From NCBI GenBank assembly GCA_030765665.1, contig JAVCCD010000139.1, forward strand, positions 1 through 5,643: a DNA stretch of 5,643 nucleotides. Reading direction: 5' to 3'. Source of the stretch: Candidatus Tenebribacter mawsonii. GTDB taxonomy: Bacteria; Cloacimonadota; Cloacimonadia; Cloacimonadales; TCS61. Both the position numbers and the translations under genes were made by a program. Below, in pieces: positions 1 through 5,643 of this stretch. The notes under the pieces are model-generated. The model was not told where the DNA came from. It ran no database searches and saw only the letters and a list, made by a program, of their open reading frames with translations. Every line of letters begins with the position of its first letter. Position 1 is the stretch's first letter.

Positions 1-983
1 AGATCAAGAAATTCAGAATTCTTCATCATGTTCAATCTTTCTCCAAATATCGGTTTTATTGTATACAAAATATCGATTCCTATATCAATAAATTCATCAA
101 TTTCCTTAAATGGTTTTAGAATTTTTCCATCAAGATCCACTGAAGTGTCCCACGGTTTTACAGAATCAATTTTCAATATTTTTTTTCGTTCATCTGTGAA
201 CGTTTTTAAAAATGGGACAACTTCTTTTTCAACAGCTTCATGGAACTTAATAATATCTTGAGGAGAGTATGAAAAGCGCCCTTTTGCCTGATGCATAAAA
301 TCACGATAATTACTAAATCCGGCATTTTTTGCCTGTTGAATTCTTAGATCTTTCATTTCATCAAAAAGCTTATTGAATTCTTCGCGTTTCTCCATCATTT
401 TTTCCATGCGAAGATTCCAAACTTCTCTGCGGACTTCTCTATCCTGATCCTTTAAAAATGGAGCAAGTTGAGACATTGTTTTTTCTTCACCTTTATAAAT
501 TACAGTTAGTTTTGAGAAGATAGAGCCGTATTTATTAGCTAGTTCTTGTTCTTTGACTTGAAGAGGGATATTTTCTTCACGGTATAATTCAATATCGTTT
601 GCAATTATCATATTCAAATGCGCATATTGCTCTTTATCAAGTTCTTTGCGATATGGACTGTCGTAGAATTTCTGATTAAATTTAAAATCGTAGGGTTTAG
701 TTTTGGCAATAACTCCTGCATAAAATTCGTTGAATTTATTAGAATATTCTTCGTTATCTGCAAAACGGGTCATATTGATATATCGCCACGCCATTTCCTC
801 AGAAAGAATATCGGAAATCTCTCCGACTTTTTCCATGAAATTAATAAGTTCATATGAAGAAGCTATCTCTTCTTTTTCCAATTTTTTCATTTCTATCTCA
901 ACATTTCCCCATTTTGTTACATTGAGGTTTTCTGCAAAATGTCTTCTAGGCTTCTTAACGATTTTTTTGTCGGTAAAACTCAT
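1..983 (-). CDS. M3-family oligoendopeptidase, N-terminal part (C-terminus off the left edge)
   Basis: This reads on the minus strand from ATG at 983-981 without a stop to the left edge, giving 327 complete codons. The start is fixed by an AAGGAG ribosome-binding site (complement of 990-995) six bases before the ATG. The protein begins MSFTDKKIVKKPRRHF and is rich in charged helices. Segments typical of M3 peptidases (thimet oligopeptidase/PepF superfamily) are EEMAWRYINMTRFADN, a DREVRREVWNLRMEK helix, AKNAGFSNYRDFMH, and VKPWDTSVD at about residues 275-283, a version of the (L/V)RPWD block found in the 'M3, not PepF' branch. The family usually runs 560-600 residues, so roughly 40% is missing here, including the HExxH zinc motif; catalytic competence cannot be judged. 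No signal peptide is visible, so it probably acts in the cytoplasm, cleaving short peptides for amino-acid recycling. It is divergent from glnA. Family assignment is fairly sure; the subfamily is less so. Confidence 0.8.
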   Translation of the reverse strand, partial: MSFTDKKIVKKPRRHFAENLNVTKWGNVEIEMKKLEKEEIASSYELINFMEKVGEISDILSEEMAWRYINMTRFADNEEYSNKFNEFYAGVIAKTKPYDFKFNQKFYDSPYRKELDKEQYAHLNMIIANDIELYREENIPLQVKEQELANKYGSIFSKLTVIYKGEEKTMSQLAPFLKDQDREVRREVWNLRMEKMMEKREEFNKLFDEMKDLRIQQAKNAGFSNYRDFMHQAKGRFSYSPQDIIKFHEAVEKEVVPFLKTFTDERKKILKIDSVKPWDTSVDLDGKILKPFKEIDEFIDIGIDILYTIKPIFGERLNMMKNSEFLD

Positions 984-1055
984 TTTAATCTCCTTAAACA
1001 CATTATTTTTTAATTACTCCGAGGATTTTTAGGAAGTTAAATCTGACAAGCTTTT

Positions 1056-1067
1056 TTAGCATGCTAA
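1056..1067. repeat. Perfect 12-bp palindrome in the divergent intergenic region
   Basis: TTAGCATGCTAA is its own reverse complement. It lies between the divergent peptidase and glnA starts, about 72 bases upstream of the peptidase ATG and about 32 bases upstream of the putative glnA -35 box. Position and symmetry suit a binding site for a dimeric regulator controlling one or both genes. It does not match a GlnR/TnrA-type site that I recognise. A chance palindrome in AT-rich DNA is possible, so the operator reading is an inference. Confidence 0.5.
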
Positions 1068-1098
1068 TTTCATAAAAAAAGAAGTAACAAAATTCAGC

Positions 1099-1127
1099 TT
1101 GACTATACAGCAATTGGAAAATAGAAA
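1099..1127 (+). promoter_or_regulatory. Putative sigma70-type promoter of glnA
   Basis: TTGACT at 1099-1104 (five of six matches to the -35 consensus) and TAGAAA at 1122-1127 (four of six to the -10 consensus) are separated by 17 bases. A start near 1134 would leave a leader of roughly 47 bases before the glnA ATG. No sigma54 element (TGGCAC-N5-TTGC) is visible, so nitrogen control by the enterobacterial NtrC/sigma54 scheme is not supported. Confidence 0.6.
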
Positions 1128-1180
1128 TCAAATTGAGTTACATAAGTTGATAAATGAGTAAGAATTAGGAGGAAGATATT

Positions 1181-2506
1181 ATGAAATCCATTTTAGAAAG
1201 AGTAAAAAATGAAAATGTGAAATTCATTCAATTACAATTTTCGGATCTTTATGGAATTGTAAAGAGCCTTACTATTCCGAGTCGTCAATTAAAAGATGCA
1301 TTGGGAAACGGAGTTTGGTTTGATGGTTCATCCATCGAAGGATTTGCCAGGGTCTGTGAAAGTGATATGTATCTAAAACCGGATGTTGCTACATATGCAG
1401 TTATCCCTTGGTTAAAATCTGAATATGGGGATACTGCCAGATTCATTTGTGATATTTATACTCCTAATGATGAACCTTTTGAAGGAGATCCACGCTATAT
1501 CTTGAAAAAGGCAATTACCGAAGCTGCAGAAATGGGCTATAAATTTAATACTGGTCCGGAAATGGAATTCTTCCTATTTAAAACTAATAATGGTCTTTCT
1601 CCTCTACCAAATGATAAAGCCGGTTACTTTGATTTAACAACAGATGAAGCATATGATGTTCGTCGTGAAATGACAGTAGCTGCAGAACAATTTGGAATTG
1701 AGATCGAAACAACTCATCATGAAGTTGCAATTGGTCAGCATGAAATTTCCTTTAAATATGGCGAAGCACTAAAAACTGCAGATAATGCTACAACTTTAAG
1801 ATTTGTGGTTAAAGCAATTGCTCAGAAACATGGTCTTCATGCAACCTTTATGCCAAAACCGATTGCCAACGAAAATGGTTCTGGAATGCATGTTCATCAA
1901 AGCTTATTTGATCTCAAAACGGGAATCAATGCTTTCTATAATGAGACTAATGAATATAAACTTTCACCATTAGCTCATAGTTTTATCGCAGGTCAATTGA
2001 AACACGTCAGGGGCATGTCGGCAATTTTATCACCTACTGTTAATTCCTACAAAAGGTTGGTTCCAGGCTATGAAGCACCTGTCTATATTTGTTGGGGAAG
2101 AACAAACCGTTCTGCACTTATTCGTGTACCAAGTTCATTTAAGAATAATCCTAATGGGTCACGAGTAGAAATTCGCAGTTCCGATCCTAGTTGCAATATA
2201 TATTTAGCATTTGCAGTAATGCTTAAAACAGGTTTAGAAGGGATTAAAAACAATATTCAAATAACAAAACCATTAGAAGAAGATTTATATCTTTTTAGTG
2301 ATGAGAAATTAAAAAAAATGAATATTAAAACTATCCCTTCAAATCTATCCGATTCTCTACAATTTATGAAAGAAGACGAACTGATTAAAGAAGCCTTGGG
2401 AGATCATACCTTTTGGAAATACCTGGAAGTAAAGAAAAAAGAGTGGGATGAATACAGTATTCAGGTTTCTCAGTGGGAAATTGATAGATATTTAATAAGA
2501 TACTAA
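1181..2506 (+). CDS. glnA: Type I glutamine synthetase (GSI-alpha)
   Basis: This cytoplasmic enzyme joins glutamate and ammonia using ATP to make glutamine, the main entry of ammonia into metabolism; it normally works as a dodecamer. The product is 441 residues, close to the about 444 of Bacillus GlnA. The start follows AGGAGGA (1167-1173) seven bases upstream. The N-terminal beta-grasp domain contains WFDGSSIEGFARVCESDMYL at about 46-65. The catalytic domain carries the metal ligands in GPEMEFF (E127, E129), in HHEVAIGQHE (E181, E188) and H237 in GSGMHVHQ, plus NSYKRLVPGYEAP (R292, flap E298) and RVEIRSSDP (E330, R332). It lacks the extra insertion and the NLYDLP tyrosine site of GSI-beta enzymes, so it should not be adenylylated. 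R57 matches the Bacillus residue used for glutamine feedback inhibition, suggesting direct product control. Two usually proline positions read S and I in RSSDPSCNIYL. glyQ follows 80-86 bases downstream. Identification is very secure. Confidence 0.97.
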   Translation: MKSILERVKNENVKFIQLQFSDLYGIVKSLTIPSRQLKDALGNGVWFDGSSIEGFARVCESDMYLKPDVATYAVIPWLKSEYGDTARFICDIYTPNDEPFEGDPRYILKKAITEAAEMGYKFNTGPEMEFFLFKTNNGLSPLPNDKAGYFDLTTDEAYDVRREMTVAAEQFGIEIETTHHEVAIGQHEISFKYGEALKTADNATTLRFVVKAIAQKHGLHATFMPKPIANENGSGMHVHQSLFDLKTGINAFYNETNEYKLSPLAHSFIAGQLKHVRGMSAILSPTVNSYKRLVPGYEAPVYICWGRTNRSALIRVPSSFKNNPNGSRVEIRSSDPSCNIYLAFAVMLKTGLEGIKNNIQITKPLEEDLYLFSDEKLKKMNIKTIPSNLSDSLQFMKEDELIKEALGDHTFWKYLEVKKKEWDEYSIQVSQWEIDRYLIRY

Positions 2507-2511
2507 ATTTA

Positions 2512-2530
2512 ATGATTATGAGAGAATCAT
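2512..2530 (+). other. Short hairpin after glnA, possible weak terminator or processing site
   Basis: Five bases after the glnA stop, ATGATT (2512-2517) pairs exactly with AATCAT (2525-2530) across a seven-base loop. The stem is short and AT-rich and no run of T follows, so it is not a standard intrinsic terminator. It may be a leaky terminator, an RNA end stabiliser, or chance. glyQ may therefore still be read through from glnA; I see no convincing separate promoter in the 80-base gap. Confidence 0.3.
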
Positions 2531-2583
2531 CTTGACGTATGAAAAGATAATAAAAAAGATTTCATTTAGTTTCTTATAAAATT

Positions 2584-2587
2584 GGAG
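2584..2587 (+). promoter_or_regulatory. Ribosome-binding site that decides the glyQ start
   Basis: GGAG at 2584-2587 is the only SD-like sequence before glyQ. It overlaps the first possible GTG codon (2587-2589), so it cannot serve that codon. It stands five bases before the second GTG (2593-2595), which is therefore the better start. Confidence 0.7.
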
Positions 2588-2592
2588 TGAAT

Positions 2593-3438
2593 GTGAATTT
2601 TCAGGATATAATTTTAAAACTGCAGCATTATTGGGCAGATAATGGATGCAATATTTTGCAACCGTACGATGAAAATATGGGAGCAGGAACTTTCCATCCC
2701 GCAACTTTCTTTGGTGCTTTAGGTAAGAAACCGATTTCGATTGCTTATACTCAGCCATGCCGAAGACCTAAAGATGGTAGATACGGTGAAAATCCAAATA
2801 GATACCAGCATTATTATCAGTTTCAAGTAATAATAAAACCATCACCGGATGATATTCAAACGCTCTATTTAAAGAGTTTGCAGGCAATTGGAATTGAAAC
2901 CGAGAAACATGATATTCGTTTTGTGGAAGATGACTGGGAATCACCAACTTTAGGAGCTTGGGGACTTGGATGGGAAGTGTGGCTGGATGGTATGGAAATT
3001 TCCCAATTTACCTATTTTCAGCAAGTGGGAGGTCTAGAAGTTTTTCCAATAAGTGTGGAACTTACTTATGGATTAGAGCGCTTGGCAATGTATATTCAGG
3101 GAGTAGATGATTTTAAAGAACTACAATGGAACGATACAACAAAATATGGAGAGATATTCTTTGATAAAGAAGTAGAATTCTCTAATTTTAATTTTAAATA
3201 TGCTGATGTCAAATCTCTATTTGATGTATTTATTGATCAACAAAAACAGGTAAAAATGCTACTTGAAAAAAACCTTGTTTATCCTGCATATGATTATCTC
3301 TTGAAATGTTCTCATACATTTAATTTACTTGATGCACGAGGTGTGATAAGTGTTACGGAACGTGCTGCTTATATAGGTAAAATTCGTACCATGGCAAAAG
3401 ATTGTGCATTGCTTTATACTGAAAAATATGGGGATTGA
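2593..3438 (+). CDS. glyQ: Glycyl-tRNA synthetase alpha subunit
   Basis: This is the class II catalytic subunit of the bacterial (alpha-beta)2 glycyl-tRNA synthetase, which activates glycine with ATP and charges tRNA-Gly in the cytoplasm together with the GlyS beta subunit. I chose GTG 2593 over GTG 2587: the GGAG at 2584-2587 fits only the former, and the resulting MNFQDIILKLQHYW aligns with the Bacillus start MNIQDMILTLQ. Clear family blocks are CRRPKDGRYGENPNR (56-70, motif 2 region), YYQFQVIIKPSPD, HDIRFVEDDWESPTLGAWGL, WLDGMEISQFTYFQQVGG (130-147), TYGLERLAMYIQG (158-170, motif 3) and HTFNLLDARGVISVTER. The length is 281 residues; homologues usually run about 290-305, and the usual REkLGFP-like C-terminal tail is missing (a one-base change at the GGGG of 3430-3433 would extend it). 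The usual partner glyS does not follow; a SIR2-like gene starts 23 bases downstream. Identification is very secure. Confidence 0.96.
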   Translation: MNFQDIILKLQHYWADNGCNILQPYDENMGAGTFHPATFFGALGKKPISIAYTQPCRRPKDGRYGENPNRYQHYYQFQVIIKPSPDDIQTLYLKSLQAIGIETEKHDIRFVEDDWESPTLGAWGLGWEVWLDGMEISQFTYFQQVGGLEVFPISVELTYGLERLAMYIQGVDDFKELQWNDTTKYGEIFFDKEVEFSNFNFKYADVKSLFDVFIDQQKQVKMLLEKNLVYPAYDYLLKCSHTFNLLDARGVISVTERAAYIGKIRTMAKDCALLYTEKYGD

Positions 3439-3441
3439 TCC

Positions 3442-3465
3442 TCATTTTGAAATAACTTAAAATGA
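3442..3465 (+). promoter_or_regulatory. Hairpin enclosing the start codon of the SIR2-like gene
   Basis: TCATTTTGA (3442-3450) pairs with TTAAAATGA (3457-3465) over nine positions, eight Watson-Crick and one G-U, around the six-base loop AATAAC. The ATG at 3462-3464 lies in the 3' arm. No SD sequence precedes that ATG. In the messenger this stem would hide the start codon and could hold translation low, or tie it to ribosomes finishing glyQ. The stem is AT-rich and only moderately stable, so a biological role is inferred, not shown. Confidence 0.4.
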
Positions 3466-4640
3466 ACGTATCTTTTCTATTTGGTTCGGGAATTTCTAAA
3501 AATGCTGGTCTCAAAGATGTTTCAGAAATAACTAAAATAGTTTTATCTGGTGAAGGAATTTCCCGACATACTGATTCAGAATATTATTTTATGCCACCTT
3601 TATATGGACTTAAAGAAGATGAAAACGTAAAAAGAATTATTAATTTTTTGGGAATATTAAAAAAAGAGAACGATGATTATTTTAAAATCATTGATTATGA
3701 ATATGACACAAATTATGAAGATTTGTACTTTATTGTCAGTCAATTGGATGATGAGATATTCGGTGATCAAAAAAATATATTTGTACGGAATTATTTGAAA
3801 GATATCAAAGCTCACGAGGAGTTAATACTAGAGTCATCCAATACTATGTATCCAGATTTTGAATTTCGAGAATTAGTTTCTGAAACAAAAACATATATTG
3901 AAAATGTAGTTTCTAAAATATTGTACAGTCCTTCTGAAGATATTTCATATTTATCAATTCTAAGAGAAATCTATAACGATAAGGGATTAGATGAAATTAA
4001 TTATTTCACACTAAACCATGACATATTATTGGAAAAATATTTTAAAGAAAATGATTTAGATTTTTATGACGGATTTTCTAAAAAGGATGGAGATTTTGAG
4101 ATATACGATTCAAATCTTCTTGAAAATCAAAAAAGGATTAATCTGATAAAACTTCATGGTTCTATTGATTGGAAAAGATATCGAGAAAAAGGAAAAGATT
4201 GGAGTGGTGATTATATTGCAAAATATGATATTAAAGTTGGTTATGATCCTAAAGATAATAAAGGCACTATTCAACATCCAATTGATAATCGATCAAGAAT
4301 TGTTATTGGAACAGAAAATAAATTAGCAGCATATAATTACGGAATAACTTCAGATATGATGTGCTTTTTTAAACAAAAACAAAATGAAAATAATTTTATA
4401 ATTATTTCTGGCTATGGGTTTAAAGATAAAGGAATAAATTTACGAATACTTGATTGGTATTATGAATGTGATTATAATAAAATTATATTAATTCATCATA
4501 ATTATAATAAATTGAAACAAGATGCTTCATTTGCTGTAGGAAGTAAAATGGATGGTTGGTTACAAGAAAAAAGAATGCTAATAATAGAAAAAAAGTTTGA
4601 AGAAGTTACATGGAAAGAGATAAAAACACTTTTGAGTTAA
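3462..4640 (+). CDS. Standalone SIR2-like NAD-binding protein, candidate defence NADase
   Basis: The product is 392 residues and resembles bacterial SIR2-like domain proteins (SIR2_2 type), not classical zinc-containing deacetylases. The NAD-binding loop is at the extreme N-terminus, SFLFGSGISKNAGL (4-17), which supports the ATG at 3462. Next come DTNYEDLYFIVSQLDD (82-97), common in this group, then YFTLNHDILLEKYF (181-194) with the TxNxD motif (N185, D187), IKLHGSIDW (229-237) with the likely catalytic H232, VIGTENKLAAYN (281-292), and IISGYGFKDKGINLRILDW (314-332) closing the Rossmann fold. No zinc-binding cysteine cluster, membrane segment or added effector or sensor domain is visible. Relatives in Thoeris, DSR, SIR2-HerA and short-Argonaute systems degrade NAD on phage infection; whether this one does is inference. 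It lies between glyQ and an ABC exporter with no partner gene. G+C is about 26% against about 35% for glnA and glyQ, suggesting transfer. No SD is present; co-transcription with glyQ is likely. Fold call is secure, function is not. Confidence 0.8.
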   Translation: MNVSFLFGSGISKNAGLKDVSEITKIVLSGEGISRHTDSEYYFMPPLYGLKEDENVKRIINFLGILKKENDDYFKIIDYEYDTNYEDLYFIVSQLDDEIFGDQKNIFVRNYLKDIKAHEELILESSNTMYPDFEFRELVSETKTYIENVVSKILYSPSEDISYLSILREIYNDKGLDEINYFTLNHDILLEKYFKENDLDFYDGFSKKDGDFEIYDSNLLENQKRINLIKLHGSIDWKRYREKGKDWSGDYIAKYDIKVGYDPKDNKGTIQHPIDNRSRIVIGTENKLAAYNYGITSDMMCFFKQKQNENNFIIISGYGFKDKGINLRILDWYYECDYNKIILIHHNYNKLKQDASFAVGSKMDGWLQEKRMLIIEKKFEEVTWKEIKTLLS

Positions 4641-4650
4641 AGCGAATATT

Positions 4651-4656
4651 TATAAT
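4651..4656 (+). promoter_or_regulatory. Possible -10 box for the ABC-transporter gene
   Basis: A perfect TATAAT lies 28 bases before the ATG at 4684, just after the SIR2-like gene ends. No good -35 sequence is found at 16-18 bases upstream; the nearest, TTGAGT at 4632-4637, is only 13 bases away. The surroundings are very AT-rich, so a chance match is quite possible. Confidence 0.3.
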
Positions 4657-4673
4657 ATCCGTGAAATCCGTGA
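4657..4673 (+). repeat. Tandem direct repeat ATCCGTGA, two copies
   Basis: ATCCGTGA occurs at 4657-4664 and again at 4666-4673, a nine-base period, in the 43-base gap before the ABC-transporter gene. The second copy contains GTGA, the only weak SD-like sequence for the gene (GTGAG, 4670-4674, nine bases before the ATG). It could be a regulator half-site pair, a remnant of a dispersed repeat, or a chance duplication. Confidence 0.5.
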
Positions 4674-4683
4674 GCTACAATAT

Positions 4684-5643
4684 ATGAAGACCTTTGAAAA
4701 AGTAATGCCGTTCGTTAAAAGAAACAGTTACAAACTGTTCTTCGGCATTATCCTTATTGTTGTTATTGATGCCGGACAGCTTTATACGATCAAGATCATG
4801 CAGCAGGCAATAGATAGCCTTAGCAAAACTGGCTTTACCCGTCAGATGCTCGTGAATGCTTCTTTACTAATTGTGGGGATTACACTGTTCATAACCATTT
4901 TGCGCTATTTCTGGCGATTAGCATTTATCGGAACAGCCTGGAGTATGGATCGGGATCTGCGCCAAATGTATTATGATCATCTTATGAAACTATCTGCAAA
5001 TTTCTATAATAAAACCAAGACAGGTGATCTAATGGCTTATGCCACCAATGATATGAACGCAATTCGAATGCTGCTGGCTTTTGGATTTGTGATTGGAGCA
5101 GACATTATTGTAATTGCTGTAGTCTCTATTTTCTTCATGGTAGATATTAGCTTGCGACTTACTCTGCTTGCCATTTTACCAACACCGTTTCTTACTCTTA
5201 TCATTATGTATTTTGGGAAGAAGATCCATGCAAGATTCCGCAAAGTTCAGAAGACTTTTGCCAGCATGTCCGGGATCGTTCAAGAGAGTATTTCCGGAAT
5301 CAGGGTAGTAAAAGCTTTTGTTCAGGAAGAGGCAGAACTGGAAAAAATGTCGGAATCTGCTAGAGATTATATGGATGAAAATATAGGATTAATAAAGATC
5401 TTTGCCCTGTTCCATCCAGCCATGTTCCTGCTGATAAATGCCTGCATGGGAATTGTGCTTATTTTTGGCGGACAGGCTACAATTCTGCATGATATCTCAA
5501 TTGGAGAATTTGTAGCTTTCTTCCAATATCTGGGTATGCTTGTATGGCCTATGATCGCCATCGGCTGGATCGTGAATTTGTTCCAAAGAGGAACAGCATC
5601 GCTCAAAAGATTAAATTCCATTTTAAATGTTGATCCTGAAATA
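4684..5643 (+). CDS. ABC exporter, membrane domain (MdlA/YheI-like), C-terminus off the right edge
   Basis: An open frame runs from ATG 4684 to the right edge, 320 codons with no stop. It is the transmembrane half of a type IV (MsbA/MdlAB-like) exporter with the membrane and ATPase domains fused. Hydrophobic segments lie at about residues 17-37, 57-83, 131-152, 157-178, 243-263 and 275-298, the six expected. Family signatures are FYNKTKTGDLMAYATNDMNAIR (107-128), the coupling-helix-adjacent VQESISGIRVVKAFVQEE (199-216), and FVAFFQYLGMLVWPMIAIGW (276-295), which resembles E. coli MdlA and Bacillus YheI more than MsbA. The nucleotide-binding domain (Walker A, LSGGQ, Walker B) should lie beyond the window. 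Such proteins often pair with a second half-transporter encoded next door. The substrate cannot be read from the sequence: multidrug, lipid or peptide are all possible. G+C is about 40%, the highest in the window. The SD is weak (GTGAG, nine bases upstream). Confidence 0.85.
   Translation, partial: MKTFEKVMPFVKRNSYKLFFGIILIVVIDAGQLYTIKIMQQAIDSLSKTGFTRQMLVNASLLIVGITLFITILRYFWRLAFIGTAWSMDRDLRQMYYDHLMKLSANFYNKTKTGDLMAYATNDMNAIRMLLAFGFVIGADIIVIAVVSIFFMVDISLRLTLLAILPTPFLTLIIMYFGKKIHARFRKVQKTFASMSGIVQESISGIRVVKAFVQEEAELEKMSESARDYMDENIGLIKIFALFHPAMFLLINACMGIVLIFGGQATILHDISIGEFVAFFQYLGMLVWPMIAIGWIVNLFQRGTASLKRLNSILNVDPEI

Noticed and set aside
618..1032. Plus-strand open frames of 79 and 100 codons (and 28-261, 77 codons) opposite the peptidase.
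   Set aside because: They are antisense to a clear M3 peptidase coding frame, have no ribosome-binding site, and encode low-complexity hydrophobic sequence; they are shadows.
2532..2580. Separate glyQ promoter using TTGACG (2532-2537) or TATAAA (2575-2580).
   Set aside because: TTGACG has no -10 at a workable distance, and TATAAA nearly touches the ribosome-binding site and has only an A-run where the -35 should be.
2507..2592. T-box riboswitch ahead of glyQ, as found before glyQS in Bacillus.
   Set aside because: The gap of about 80 bases is too short for a T-box leader, and there is no T-box-like GGTGG sequence or terminator/antiterminator pair.
2516..2758. Minus-strand open frame of 80 codons across the glnA-glyQ gap.
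   Set aside because: Most of it lies antisense to the conserved start of glyQ, and the product matches no family I recognise.
3392..3420. Internal promoter for the SIR2-like gene, with TATACT at 3415-3420 as -10.
   Set aside because: The sequence 17 bases upstream (TGGCAA) is a poor -35, and both elements lie inside conserved glyQ codons; support is too weak to annotate.
3462..4640. Classical sirtuin protein deacylase (CobB-like).
   Set aside because: The CobB-type GAGISxxSGIPxFR motif and the four zinc cysteines are absent; motifs fit the SIR2-like group of defence-associated NAD-binding proteins.
4641..4683. Intrinsic terminator after the SIR2-like gene (ATATT/AATAT at 4646-4658).
   Set aside because: The stem is only five A/T pairs with a three-base loop and has no T-run after it, so it is not a credible terminator.
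5037..5621. Two minus-strand open frames (68 and 84 codons) opposite the ABC-transporter gene.
   Set aside because: The plus strand holds an uninterrupted, recognisable exporter membrane domain; these frames are antisense shadows.

Overview
The window reads as a chromosomal segment of an AT-rich bacterium with ordinary bacterial gene structure: no introns, short intergenic gaps, and Shine-Dalgarno (SD) sites on some genes. Hand-counted G+C is about 35% in glnA and glyQ and about 40% in the ABC-transporter gene. The gene families (a non-pepF-looking M3 oligopeptidase, a Bacillus/archaea-type GSI-alpha glutamine synthetase, a separate glycyl-tRNA synthetase alpha subunit, an MdlA/YheI-like exporter) do not fix the phylum. 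A Cloacimonadota-like, Fibrobacteres-Chlorobi-Bacteroidetes-like or Firmicutes-like source are all possible. This is inference only; nothing in the sequence names the organism.

Layout. From 1 to 983, on the minus strand and running off the left edge, lies the N-terminal two thirds or so of an M3-family zinc oligopeptidase. A 197-base divergent intergenic region follows, with a good sigma70-type promoter for the next gene and a perfect 12-bp palindrome. Four plus-strand genes come after it: glnA (glutamine synthetase, 1181-2506), glyQ (glycyl-tRNA synthetase alpha subunit, best start GTG 2593, to 3438), a standalone SIR2-like NAD-binding protein (3462-4640), and the membrane domain of an ABC exporter (4684 to beyond the right edge).

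How the genes relate. glnA (ammonia assimilation), glyQ (protein synthesis) and the peptidase (peptide turnover) are housekeeping functions and need not form one pathway. The outlier is the SIR2-like gene. Its G+C is about 26%, roughly nine points below its upstream neighbours and fourteen below the downstream one. It has no recognisable ribosome-binding site, and its start codon lies inside a predicted hairpin. It sits directly after glyQ, where many bacteria have glyS, the synthetase beta subunit. It keeps the SIR2 hallmarks (GSGIS, TLNHD, LHGSIDW, GYGFKDKGIN) and has no extra domain. Standalone and partnered SIR2 proteins of this broad type include anti-phage NAD-depleting effectors, so the most interesting reading is a horizontally acquired single-gene defence candidate lodged in a housekeeping locus. 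That is inference from family and context. No array, transposase or partner gene is visible.
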